Assembly (NCBI GenBank): GCA_017534445.1
Contig: JAFXWC010000052.1
Location: 1-46,441, forward strand
Reading direction: 5' to 3'
Source of the DNA: Treponema sp.
Lineage (GTDB): Bacteria > Spirochaetota > Spirochaetia > Treponematales > Treponemataceae
DNA length: 46,441 bases
Shown here one piece after another: positions 1 to 8,026 of the stretch (position 1 is its first letter; every line of letters starts with the position of its first letter). The notes below the pieces were generated by a model. That model did not search any database. It saw only the letters and a list, made by a program, of their open reading frames with translations, and was not told the origin of the DNA. The translations under genes were made by a program, and so were the position numbers.

Positions 1-2715
1 GCCCAAAAGGCCGCAGAACAGCAGGCAGCCCAAAAAGCCGCCCAGGAAAAGGCAGACAAAATTGCCCAGGCCCAGAAAGCCCTTGAAGCAGGTGACTACG
101 ACAAGGCACAGGCTATTCTTAACTCAATTCCCGCAGCCCAGCGCAACGATGCCGACGTGAACGCAATGCGCAACAAGATTTCCGGCGCAAAGCAGGCAGC
201 CCAGGCCAAAGCCGCCGCAGAAAAAGCCGCCCAGGAAAAGGCAGACAAACTTGCCCAGGCCCAGAAAGCCCTTGAAGCAGGCGACTACGACAAGGCACAG
301 GCTATATTGAATTCAATTCCGTCTGCCCAGCGCAATGACAGTGACGTAAGTGCAATGCGCAACAAGATTGCAAGCGAAAAGCAGGCAGCACAGGCCAAGG
401 CCGCCGCAGAAAAAGACGCCAAAGAAAAAGCAGACAAGCTAGCCCAGGCACAGAAGGCACTTGATGCCGGTGACTATGCCAAAGCCCAGCAGATACTGAA
501 CGAGCTTGCCAAGACAAACAAGGGTGACAGCCAGGTCCAGGACATGCTGAACAAGGCAAATGCCCAGGCCAAAGCTGCCCAAGAAAAGCTTGACGCCCAA
601 AAGGCCGCAGAACAGCAGGTAGCCCAAAAAGCCGCCCAAGAAAAGGCAGACAAAATTGCCCAGGCCCAGAAAGCCCTTGAAGCAGGCGACTACGACAAGG
701 CACAGGCTATATTGAATTCAATTCCCGCAGCCCAGCGCAACGATCCCGATGTGAACGCAATGCGCAACAAGATTGCAGGAGAAAAACAGGCAGCACAGGC
801 TAAGGCCGCCGCAGAAAAAGCCGCCCAGGAAAAGGCAGACAAGCTAGCTCAGGCCCAAAAGGCACTTGAAGCAGGTGACTACGACAAGGCTCAGGCAATA
901 CTCAATTCAATTCCTTCTTCACAGCGCAACGACAGCGATGTAGCTGCAATGCGCAACAAGATAGCAAGCGAAAAACAGGCAGCACAGGCCAAAGCCGCCG
1001 CAGAAAAAGCCGCCCAGGAAAAGGCGGACAAGCTTGCCCAGGCCCAAAAGGCACTTGATGCTGGTGACTATGCCAAAGCTCAGGCCATACTTAACACTCT
1101 GCCGTCTTCAGACAAGCGCGACACTGATGTTCAGGCCCTTATTGGAAAAGCCGCCGCTCAGGAAAAAGAAGCCCTTGCAAAGAAAGCTGCAGAAGAAGAG
1201 CGTGTAAAGAAAGCCGCAGAAGAAGCGGAAAAAGCCAAGAAACAGGCTGAACTTGCCGCCCTGCAAAAGAACATAGACAGCGAAATTGCAAAGGGTAAAG
1301 CCGCCCTTGCAGCTGGAAACGTAGAAGAGGCAATCGCCCACTTTAACAAGGCAATGAGCATGCTGCCATCTGACGATCCTGCTTATGCCGCAAAGAAGAA
1401 GTCTGAAATTGCACAGGCACTCTACGATGCTTCTGAAAACACAGACAACCCTGCGGACAAGAAGAAGCTCGCCGATACTGCAAAGACTCTAGCAAACGAG
1501 GCCGTTGCAAAGGGTAGCGACGATGCCGGAAGCCATTACGTGCTTGGCATGGAAGCTCTCAAGAACAAGAACTACGCACTTGCCGAAGCAGAATTTGAAA
1601 AGGCAATAAAGGCCGATCCAAAGAATGCATCTTATTACTATCAGCTTGGCCGTGCCCAGGCTCAGCAGGGAAAGTACAAGGCAGCACAGGCTTCATTCAA
1701 GAACTCAACAGAACTCAATCCAAAGTTTGCACCTGCCTTCTACAACCTTGGCTATGTTTCAGAACGTCTGAACGACAATACTCAGGCTCTGGTTTCATAC
1801 CGCAAGGCCTACCAGATTGACAATGACTATGAGCGTGCCTATATTGCGGCCGGTCGTATCATGGCAAGACAGGGAGACAATCAGGGTGCAAGTGCCGCTT
1901 TTGACAAGGCAATAAAAATCAACCCGGCAAATTCCCAGACCTATCAGGAATACGGATCTGCCCTTGCCGCAATCGGAAACTATGCGGAAGCAGAGACCAG
2001 CTTTAAGAAAGCAATTGCCTACATGGACAAGTCAAAGGCTGATCCTGCAACATACTACAACCTTTCCACAGTTCTTCTTGCCCAGAACAAAAACTCAGAG
2101 GCTCTTTCCTATGCAAAGCAATCTTACGAGTTAAAAAATTCTGCCGGCAATGAACTCAAGAACAATATTGCCTACAACTATGCCCTTGCCCAGGAAAAGA
2201 CAGGCAATGCAGAAATGGCAAAATCCCTTTACAACGAAGTTCTTTTGAATGACCCCAACAACGTAAAGGCAAGAACCAATCTTGGTGCCCTCTACAACGA
2301 GGCAGGCCAGAGTGATTCTGCAATTTCCGTCTTGTCAAAGGCTTATGAATTGGATAGCTCCAACTTTGAGGTTAACAACAACCTTGGTAACGCCTACAAC
2401 AAAAAGGAAAACTTTACAGAGGCAATCAAGTACTATCAGAATGCGCTCAATATTTCTCCAAAAGACAATACGGTGCGTGCAAACTTGGCAAAGGCCTATG
2501 CTGGTGCCAAGCAGTACGACAGTGCAAAAGTTACCTATGAAGATGTAATTGCGGCCAATTCAAAAGATTGGGAATCATATCTTGAGCTTTCAAAAGTGTG
2601 CATCGCTTTGGGAGATATGGACAGCGCAGAAACTTACCTTACCTACCTACAGAAGAACAACCCAACCTACAAGATGGCAGAGGTTGCAAAACTTCTTGCT
2701 TCAATAAAAAAGTAG
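1..2715 (+). CDS. Large tetratricopeptide-repeat protein, 5' end outside the window
   Basis: The frame is open from base 1, so the gene starts upstream and about 904 residues are visible. The N-terminal third is a tandem Ala/Lys/Gln/Glu-rich repeat of 63 residues (one unit has 72) whose core reads AQKALEAGDYDKAQAILN, a TPR-like helix pair joined by a predicted coiled coil. A Lys/Glu/Ala coiled-coil linker follows, then about ten canonical TPR units from roughly residue 385 to the end, with motifs such as YYQLGRAQAQQGKYKAAQASF. TPR arrays are protein-binding scaffolds; the partner cannot be inferred. The N-terminus is missing, so export cannot be judged. It ends 7 bases before the convergent mutL stop codon. 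TPR assignment is firm; function is unknown. Confidence 0.9.
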   Translation, partial: AQKAAEQQAAQKAAQEKADKIAQAQKALEAGDYDKAQAILNSIPAAQRNDADVNAMRNKISGAKQAAQAKAAAEKAAQEKADKLAQAQKALEAGDYDKAQAILNSIPSAQRNDSDVSAMRNKIASEKQAAQAKAAAEKDAKEKADKLAQAQKALDAGDYAKAQQILNELAKTNKGDSQVQDMLNKANAQAKAAQEKLDAQKAAEQQVAQKAAQEKADKIAQAQKALEAGDYDKAQAILNSIPAAQRNDPDVNAMRNKIAGEKQAAQAKAAAEKAAQEKADKLAQAQKALEAGDYDKAQAILNSIPSSQRNDSDVAAMRNKIASEKQAAQAKAAAEKAAQEKADKLAQAQKALDAGDYAKAQAILNTLPSSDKRDTDVQALIGKAAAQEKEALAKKAAEEERVKKAAEEAEKAKKQAELAALQKNIDSEIAKGKAALAAGNVEEAIAHFNKAMSMLPSDDPAYAAKKKSEIAQALYDASENTDNPADKKKLADTAKTLANEAVAKGSDDAGSHYVLGMEALKNKNYALAEAEFEKAIKADPKNASYYYQLGRAQAQQGKYKAAQASFKNSTELNPKFAPAFYNLGYVSERLNDNTQALVSYRKAYQIDNDYERAYIAAGRIMARQGDNQGASAAFDKAIKINPANSQTYQEYGSALAAIGNYAEAETSFKKAIAYMDKSKADPATYYNLSTVLLAQNKNSEALSYAKQSYELKNSAGNELKNNIAYNYALAQEKTGNAEMAKSLYNEVLLNDPNNVKARTNLGALYNEAGQSDSAISVLSKAYELDSSNFEVNNNLGNAYNKKENFTEAIKYYQNALNISPKDNTVRANLAKAYAGAKQYDSAKVTYEDVIAANSKDWESYLELSKVCIALGDMDSAETYLTYLQKNNPTYKMAEVAKLLASIKK
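61..1170 (+). repeat. Six-copy in-frame tandem repeat of 189 bp (one copy 216 bp)
   Basis: Equivalent points of the units lie at 61, 250, 439, 655, 844 and 1033. Spacing is 189, 189, 216, 189 and 189 bases, always a multiple of three. Copies are almost identical at DNA level, including synonymous positions, which suggests recent duplication or ongoing homogenisation. The third unit is the most diverged and carries a 27-base insertion. Copy number is likely to vary between strains and to be collapsed easily in short-read assemblies. Confidence 0.9.
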
Positions 2716-2722
2716 GGTAGTT

Positions 2723-4594
2723 CTAAATTCTTTTTACCAGAGCAAATAATTGCTTTCTGGTAATTGTAGTGTAAACAGGACGGCCGTGGGGACAGTGCGG
2801 ATCTGGCAATTCAAGAGCCTTTTCTGCAATCTCTGCGGCCGTTCTGCTGTCCAGAACATCTCCGTCCATAACAGCCGTTCTACATGCAGTGCTTGCCGCA
2901 GCCGCATTAATCATGTCGCTGGGGTTTATCCTTCTGTCAAGCAAGTCTTTCTTTAGGTCTGCTTCAGTTCCCTTCCATCTGATTGGGACAGTAGAAAATT
3001 CCCACTTTCCATTTCCCAAATTCTTGCCGGTAAAACCAGCCTGCTCAAGCTTTTCACTTAGCGCGCTAATGTAGTTGTCATCGGCGGCATTTTCAGTCTG
3101 AACAATGTAGGGAACAAGAAGCGTTTGTTTTTGGCCTGCATCTTCCATTATGCGGTTGTAGAGAATTCTTTCGTGGGCAGCGTGCTGGTCTATTATGTAA
3201 AGAACGTCGTTTTTTTCCGCAATCAAAAAAGTGCCGAGTGCCATTCCCACAAAATGAAAGTCAGAGCCCGTAGAATTTTCTGCAGTTGAAGAAAGCCTCT
3301 GGTCTGGCAAGTAATTTGGCTTTGCAAAGCGTCCGTTAATGGAAGCTTCCATTTCTTCCGTAAGGGCTTTTTCGTACTGGCTTCGTCCTGTAAAATTTCC
3401 CCTGCCAAAACTCGTATGGTTCATCGACTGGCTGTAGTTCTGGCTGTAGCCGCCATGACTGTATCCCTTGGAAAAGCCTGGCATTTTTGTATTAACAAGA
3501 TCGGGGGCCGCAACGGAAGATGCGCCTGTGTCCATAACTTCTTCCTGACCGTAGTTCAGTTCAAGACCCTTGTCTTCTTCTTCCTGGCTCTGGCTGATGA
3601 TATGCTTTAGCGTGTACTGCCTAAAGAAATTTTTTGTGGCAGTGCTTACTTCATGGTGAAGGGAGGAAATGTCCTTAAAGCGGGCCTCCCTTTTTGCCGG
3701 ATGAATGTTAAAGTCAACATGTGAAGGATTCATCGTTACGAACAGGGCAGCAACAGGGTGCGTTCCGTTTGGAAAGTAGCCCTGCGCTCCGTATTCAATT
3801 GCCTGCATCAGAGAGTATTCATTTATGCGCCTGCCGTTAACATATATGTAGATGTTCTTCCTGTTAGACCTGCTTACGGAAGGTTCCCCGATTACAAGTG
3901 AAAAAGAAAAGTCCGTGCAGGATGAGGGGCTTTTTATTTCGTAAAAGAGATCTTCGCCTTCAAAAAAATCAAGGGTTTGGCAGAATCTTTGGGTTAGGCT
4001 TTGTCCTGCAGGCAAGTTTAGTTTTTCGTCTCCGTCGCTTGTAAAAGTAAATGCTATGTCCGGCCGGGCAATTGCTTTTTCTTCAAAGGTGCTTCTGCAC
4101 AAGGCTGCTTCGCTTGCACTTCTTTTTAGGAAAACTCTTCTTGCGGGAAAATTTTCAAAGAGGGCCTGGGTCTGGACAATAGTGCCTGTAACCGGCGGAA
4201 CAGTTGTTATAACGTGGTCTTCGGTAACAGAGGCGTTCATCCTGTATGTGCCGCTTGTAATTTCAAGCCGTGAGACTGCCGCCATGGAAGCAAGGGCTTC
4301 TCCCCTAAAGCCAAGGGTGGACAAGTTTAGCAAATCGGTCTCACTGGAAATTTTGCTTGTTGCGTGTGGTCTTGCGCATGCAGCCAGGTCTTCCTTGCTC
4401 ATGCCGCAGCCGTTGTCTATTACGCGGATTTTTTCTATGCCGCCGCCTGTAATTTCTACGCTAATCTTTGTTGCGCCAGAGTCTACCGCATTGTCCAAAA
4501 GTTCCCTTACGATTGCATTTGGCCTGTCAATGACTTCTCCAGCCGCAATTTTTCTTGCAACTTCTGCGCTTAATTGTCTAACCTTAGCTTCCAT
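2723..4594 (-). CDS. mutL: DNA mismatch repair protein MutL
   Basis: 623 residues, the usual MutL length. The N-terminal GHKL ATPase is unmistakable: KIAAGEVIDRP, ELLDNAVDSGAT, VIDNGCGM, and TLGFRGEALASM within the first 110 residues. The C-terminal domain contains DQHAAHERILYN, which resembles the MutL endonuclease motif DQHA-x2-E-x4-E but has Asn where the last Glu is expected. The TACRTAV and CPHGRP motifs associated with that nuclease are present. It is the third gene of a minus-strand set xseA-xseB-mutL, 14 bases after xseB. MutL couples mismatch recognition by MutS to strand removal; ExoVII encoded just upstream is one of the exonucleases that can act in that step. Identity is firm; nuclease competence is uncertain. 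Confidence 0.96.
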   Translation of the reverse strand: MEAKVRQLSAEVARKIAAGEVIDRPNAIVRELLDNAVDSGATKISVEITGGGIEKIRVIDNGCGMSKEDLAACARPHATSKISSETDLLNLSTLGFRGEALASMAAVSRLEITSGTYRMNASVTEDHVITTVPPVTGTIVQTQALFENFPARRVFLKRSASEAALCRSTFEEKAIARPDIAFTFTSDGDEKLNLPAGQSLTQRFCQTLDFFEGEDLFYEIKSPSSCTDFSFSLVIGEPSVSRSNRKNIYIYVNGRRINEYSLMQAIEYGAQGYFPNGTHPVAALFVTMNPSHVDFNIHPAKREARFKDISSLHHEVSTATKNFFRQYTLKHIISQSQEEEDKGLELNYGQEEVMDTGASSVAAPDLVNTKMPGFSKGYSHGGYSQNYSQSMNHTSFGRGNFTGRSQYEKALTEEMEASINGRFAKPNYLPDQRLSSTAENSTGSDFHFVGMALGTFLIAEKNDVLYIIDQHAAHERILYNRIMEDAGQKQTLLVPYIVQTENAADDNYISALSEKLEQAGFTGKNLGNGKWEFSTVPIRWKGTEADLKKDLLDRRINPSDMINAAAASTACRTAVMDGDVLDSRTAAEIAEKALELPDPHCPHGRPVYTTITRKQLFALVKRI

Positions 4595-4608
4595 TTGCAG
4601 TACTCCTG

Positions 4609-4926
4609 CTACGCGTTCCTTGTTCCGTTAACTTCTGAACCTGGGTCAAAGAAGTCGAGTACTGGGCCTTCTCCCTTTGCAGGAGCCTTTGACTTTCTTG
4701 CCTTGGTCTTTGCCTCTTTTTCCCCGTCATCAACTTCTTCCGTTGCAGGGGAATTCATCAGAATCTGAATCTTGCTTTCCATTGCATCCAGAGTCTTTTG
4801 CATATTCTTTGCAAGCTTGATTCCGTCCTCAAAATCCTTTAGTGCGTCTTCCAAAGAAATGTCTGCCCGTTTTATGTCGTCTGTAAGCTGTTCCAGCTTT
4901 CTTAAGTCTTCCTCAAAATTGTTCAT
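4609..4926 (-). CDS. xseB: Exodeoxyribonuclease VII small subunit
   Basis: 105 residues. The N-terminal 65 residues match the XseB fold: FEEDLRKLEQLTDDI, then SLEDALKDFEDGIKLAK, two helices that pair with XseA. A Lys/Glu/Ala-rich tail of about 40 residues is longer than in the typical 60-80 residue XseB and looks disordered. It lies 28 bases after xseA and 14 bases before mutL on the same strand, so the three are probably cotranscribed. ExoVII degrades single-stranded DNA to oligonucleotides in the cytoplasm and needs several small subunits per large subunit. Confidence 0.9.
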   Translation of the reverse strand: MNNFEEDLRKLEQLTDDIKRADISLEDALKDFEDGIKLAKNMQKTLDAMESKIQILMNSPATEEVDDGEKEAKTKARKSKAPAKGEGPVLDFFDPGSEVNGTRNA

Positions 4927-4954
4927 CTCTTTACCCCTGAAATTTTATCTTGTC

Positions 4955-6166
4955 TTATGAATTGCCCAAGCTTAGAACTTGTGCGCTTATTGTTCCCGAT
5001 GCCGGGCGTATCTTTATTTTTGCTCCCGGTGAAAGGGATGCCGCATTTCGGACAACTTTTCCCTGCTCATCCGTTACCATTGAATAGCCCCTGTCAAAGA
5101 TTGTCTGGGGGTTGCAGTCGTTTAGGGTTTGCTCGCACTGTGCAAGAAAAAGCCTCTTGTCCCGCAAAAGGTTTTGTATGTTCAGCGCAAGGTTTTCTCT
5201 TGCTGCATCAAAGCGCATGGAAAGTGGCTGCTCAATGTGCCTAAACTGAAGCTCCATGCTTTCCGGTGTAAAGGTCTTTAGCATAAGGCGCAGGTGCTCA
5301 AGCTTACCCTGTATGGACTCGTACATTTCGTTGCGCGAAACTTCTATGCCCTGTTCAATGTCCGAAAGAAGTGGCACTGCAAGTTCTGCCGCCGCACTTG
5401 GGGTTGGCGCCCTTTGGTCTGCCGCATAGTCGCTTAGTGCCCAGTCAATCTCGTGGCCAACTGCAGAAATTACCGGTATCTGGGAAGCTGCAATTGCCCT
5501 TACAACTCCTTCATCGCTAAAGGGAAGCAGGTCTTCCAAAGAGCCGCCGCCTCGACCTATAATCAAGATGTCGCACATTGAATATGCGTTTGCAATTTCT
5601 ATCATATTTATGATGGAAGGAGCCGCATCTTCTCCCTGGACAAGTGCCGGTAGAACAATTACGCTGGCTTTTGGATTTCTTCGTCTGGTAATCTGCAGAA
5701 TGTCGCGAAGGGCAGCCCCAGTTGGACTTGTAACAATACCTATGCGCTTTGGGAAAAAGGGGAGGGGCCTCTTTCTTGATGAATCAAAAAGCCCTTCTGC
5801 AGCAAGCTTTTTCTTCCGTTCTTCGATCATCTCCATGATGTCGCCGGCACCGGCTTTTGTCATGCTTGAGATTATAATCTGGTAGTTGCCGCGGGGGGCA
5901 TAGACAGAAACTGAACCGCGTACCTGTACAAGAGTTCCGTCTTTTGGCACAAAATTTAGGGATGCGGCCTTACCACGGAACATTACCGCGCTAATCTGAC
6001 TCTGAGAATCCTTTAGTACAAAATACAAGTGTCCGCTTGCGTTTGGCCTGTAGTTGGAAATTTCCCCCTTGAGTTGCACGTTGGGAAAAGTTCCTTCAAG
6101 CATTGTCTTTATAAGCCCTGTCAGCTGGCTTACCGAAAAAACGGAATCATCATTAGAGGATGTCAT
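4955..6166 (-). CDS. xseA: Exodeoxyribonuclease VII large subunit
   Basis: 403 residues, normal for XseA. An OB-fold at residues 5-100 (FPNVQLKGEISNYRPNASGHLYFVLKD) is followed by the catalytic core with RIGIVTSPTGAALRDI, IIGRGGGSLEDLLPF and ISAVGHEIDWALSDYAADQRAPTPSAAAEL. A coiled-coil region comes next, and the C-terminal segment FDRGYSMV completes the family signature. The gene heads the xseA-xseB-mutL set. A good promoter lies directly upstream, but its -10 box is only 6 bases from the ATG and no Shine-Dalgarno sequence is visible, so the mRNA may be leaderless. Function: single-strand DNA exonuclease in repair. Confidence 0.95.
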   Translation of the reverse strand: MTSSNDDSVFSVSQLTGLIKTMLEGTFPNVQLKGEISNYRPNASGHLYFVLKDSQSQISAVMFRGKAASLNFVPKDGTLVQVRGSVSVYAPRGNYQIIISSMTKAGAGDIMEMIEERKKKLAAEGLFDSSRKRPLPFFPKRIGIVTSPTGAALRDILQITRRRNPKASVIVLPALVQGEDAAPSIINMIEIANAYSMCDILIIGRGGGSLEDLLPFSDEGVVRAIAASQIPVISAVGHEIDWALSDYAADQRAPTPSAAAELAVPLLSDIEQGIEVSRNEMYESIQGKLEHLRLMLKTFTPESMELQFRHIEQPLSMRFDAARENLALNIQNLLRDKRLFLAQCEQTLNDCNPQTIFDRGYSMVTDEQGKVVRNAASLSPGAKIKIRPASGTISAQVLSLGNS

Positions 6167-6172
6167 GGAATG

Positions 6173-6201
6173 ATTATATATTTATTTTGCGGAATTGTGA
6201 A
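6173..6201 (-). promoter_or_regulatory. Sigma-70-type promoter of xseA
   Basis: On the minus strand a TTCACA -35 box (6196-6201) and a TATAAT -10 box (6173-6178) are separated by 17 bases. The -10 box ends 6 bases before the xseA ATG, so the transcript would begin at or next to the start codon. Confidence 0.7.
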
Positions 6202-6210
6202 TAGGTAAGG

Positions 6211-6228
6211 GCAGGGGAGTCCCCCTGC
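6211..6228. repeat. GC-rich perfect hairpin between xseA and the flavin-reductase gene
   Basis: GCAGGGG and CCCCTGC pair perfectly around a short loop. There is no T-run on either side, so it is not a standard intrinsic terminator. It may still help end transcription of the upstream minus-strand gene. Confidence 0.5.
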
Positions 6229-6238
6229 ACTGGGGCTT

Positions 6239-6793
6239 TTAGGCCAAGTCTTTTCCGTCTGAGAAGGCGTTTCCTGCACGCTTTCCAAATTCGTAGTAGC
6301 CGTGGCCTGAGCAGTCAAAGATGAGCGGACGGAATTTTTCAAGGTCGACTTTTCCGTCTGCGGTCAGAATTTTTTCATCAGCCACAACGTTTACGATTTG
6401 GAAGAGGTGTTTTTCTTCGTCAAGAAGCTTTACCAGGCGGCATTCCAGAGTAAGCGGGTATTGGGCAAATATGGGTGCGTTTACATTCTTACTTTTGGAA
6501 GCGGTAAGGCCGGCCTTTGCAATTTTGTCCGGCACCTTGTTTGCGGAAGTGATTCCAACGTAGTCAGAGGCCTTGAGTGTTTCTGTGGTTGCAAAAGCAA
6601 TCGTTGCCTCTTTTGTAAGCGCAATGTTTTTTGTAGTTGCGTGGCTTTTGTCAAGGCAGACCCATATCTGGTTTTCGTCTGCTATTCCGCCCCATGCCGC
6701 ATTCATAGCATTTGGCTTTCCGTCCTTGTCATAAGTTCCAATGATTAAAACCGGCATTGGGAAAAACAATGTCTTTGCACCTAAGTCTTTCAT
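6239..6793 (-). CDS. Flavin-reductase-like FMN-binding protein
   Basis: 184 residues. The pattern PMPVLIIGTYDKDGKPNAMN, then IWVCLDKSHATTKNI and ASDYVGITSANKVPDKIAKA, fits the flavin reductase-like domain (split-barrel, FMN-binding) found in short NAD(P)H:flavin oxidoreductases. The start is placed at 6793: the minus strand has GGAGG five bases before this ATG, whereas an in-frame ATG four codons upstream (6805) contributes its own bases to that Shine-Dalgarno sequence. A TTGACC-17-TATAAG promoter lies upstream. The substrate is unknown; members range from FMN reductases to redox sensors. The gene appears to be its own transcription unit between the aldolase-like gene and xseA. Confidence 0.85.
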   Translation of the reverse strand: MKDLGAKTLFFPMPVLIIGTYDKDGKPNAMNAAWGGIADENQIWVCLDKSHATTKNIALTKEATIAFATTETLKASDYVGITSANKVPDKIAKAGLTASKSKNVNAPIFAQYPLTLECRLVKLLDEEKHLFQIVNVVADEKILTADGKVDLEKFRPLIFDCSGHGYYEFGKRAGNAFSDGKDLA

Positions 6794-6842
6794 AAAATCC
6801 TCCATACTAATGCTCGCAAAAATAATTTTTCAAGGTTGCCTC

Positions 6843-6871
6843 CTTATACCCCAAAACAAAGGCAAGGTCAA
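6843..6871 (-). promoter_or_regulatory. Promoter of the flavin-reductase-like gene
   Basis: Minus-strand TTGACC (6866-6871) and TATAAG (6843-6848) with a 17-base spacer. The predicted start of transcription is about 40-45 bases before the chosen ATG, leaving room for the GGAGG ribosome site. Confidence 0.6.
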
Positions 6872-6908
6872 CTACTGCAGCGGGACGTCACGGAATTTCC
6901 TTACCTTG

Positions 6909-7886
6909 CTATTCCTGGGCGGAAACTTCATTGTAGAAGTCTGAGTAGTCCAGCCTTTTTTCCTTGCTGAAAGCCATTGCAGCCCGCGGGTGCTGGTTTA
7001 GGTAGCCGGTTACCAGGTATGGAACGTCGTAGCCCCATACAACACCATCCTTCTTTAGCTGCAGCATGTATTTTTCTATGAATTTTAGTGTTTCGTAGAA
7101 TTTGTACTTGGGATTTTTAAGGAAGGCAAGGAGGTTTTCCATAAAGCAGTTTCCTGCTCCGCGACCCATTCCGTTGTAGGTTGCGTCAAGCCAGTCAACT
7201 CCATCTCCGCAGGCTTCTATGGTGTTTGCAAATGCAAGCTGCTGGTTGTTGTGTGCGTGAACACCAAGCTGCTTATTGTACTTGTCTGCGTATTCTTTGT
7301 ACAAGGCGCAGATACGCTGCATCTGTTCCGGGAAGATGGAACCGTAGCTGTCCACTATGTAGATGCAGTCCACGGGGGAATTTCCTATCATGTCCAGGGC
7401 AACCTTTACGTCTCCTTCCTGGGCGGTGCTGATTGCCATTATGTTGCAGCTTACCTCGTAGCCTTTATTTTTTGCGTCTTCAATTATTTCCAGTGCGCCT
7501 GGAATCTGGTGAACGTAGCAGGCAACGCGGATAAGGTCTACAGGACTTTCGCTTCTTGGGCGGATGTCTTCCCTAAAATCACAGCGGCCAACATCTGCCA
7601 TAACGGCGAGCTTTATTTTTTTGTCTGCATTGTCTCCTATTACGTTAACTATGTCTTCGTCGTCGCAGAACTTCCATTTTCCAAACTTTGACTTGTCGAA
7701 AAGTTTCTTTGAGGCTTTGTATCCAATCTCCATGTAGTCAACGCCAGCTTCTATGTTTGTCTTGTAAAGCTCTTTTACAAATTCGTCTGTAAATTTAAAA
7801 TCATTGACAATTCCGCCGTCGCGCAGTGTTGCATCTATTACGCGTATTGATTCGCGTACTCCCATGAGTGCTGAAAGTTCTTTCAT
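6909..7886 (-). CDS. HMGL-like (DRE-TIM) aldolase family protein
   Basis: 325 residues from the start chosen here. IDATLRDGGIVNDFKF near the N-terminus is the DRE-TIM metallolyase signature, with the Asp of LRDG as metal ligand. GVHAHNNQQLAFANT supplies the HxH metal ligands, and ATYNGMGRGAGN is the glycine-rich segment typical of 4-hydroxy-2-oxovalerate aldolase and isopropylmalate-synthase relatives. It lacks the C-terminal regulatory domain of LeuA or homocitrate synthase. The 7886 ATG is preferred over one 20 codons upstream because AGAGG sits at the right distance and a promoter (7918-7946) lies between the two. It follows lysA on the same strand but has its own promoter. The fold is clear; the substrate is not. 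Confidence 0.8.
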   Translation of the reverse strand: MKELSALMGVRESIRVIDATLRDGGIVNDFKFTDEFVKELYKTNIEAGVDYMEIGYKASKKLFDKSKFGKWKFCDDEDIVNVIGDNADKKIKLAVMADVGRCDFREDIRPRSESPVDLIRVACYVHQIPGALEIIEDAKNKGYEVSCNIMAISTAQEGDVKVALDMIGNSPVDCIYIVDSYGSIFPEQMQRICALYKEYADKYNKQLGVHAHNNQQLAFANTIEACGDGVDWLDATYNGMGRGAGNCFMENLLAFLKNPKYKFYETLKFIEKYMLQLKKDGVVWGYDVPYLVTGYLNQHPRAAMAFSKEKRLDYSDFYNEVSAQE

Positions 7887-7917
7887 ATAAAGCCTCTTCT
7901 TTCTTTTAGTTACTGTG

Positions 7918-7946
7918 ATACTATCAAAAGAAACGGAAAAATGCAA
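7918..7946 (-). promoter_or_regulatory. Promoter of the HMGL-like gene
   Basis: Minus-strand TTGCAT (7941-7946) and TAGTAT (7918-7923) are separated by 17 bases. Transcription would start near 7911, giving a leader of about 25 bases that holds the AGAGG ribosome site. Confidence 0.5.
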
Positions 7947-8026
7947 GAGTCCTGCGCGGGATTTAACCCTCTATCAGATTTTTGCCACCAGTATTCTAAT
8001 AATAGGGTTATCCCGACAATTTTTTT

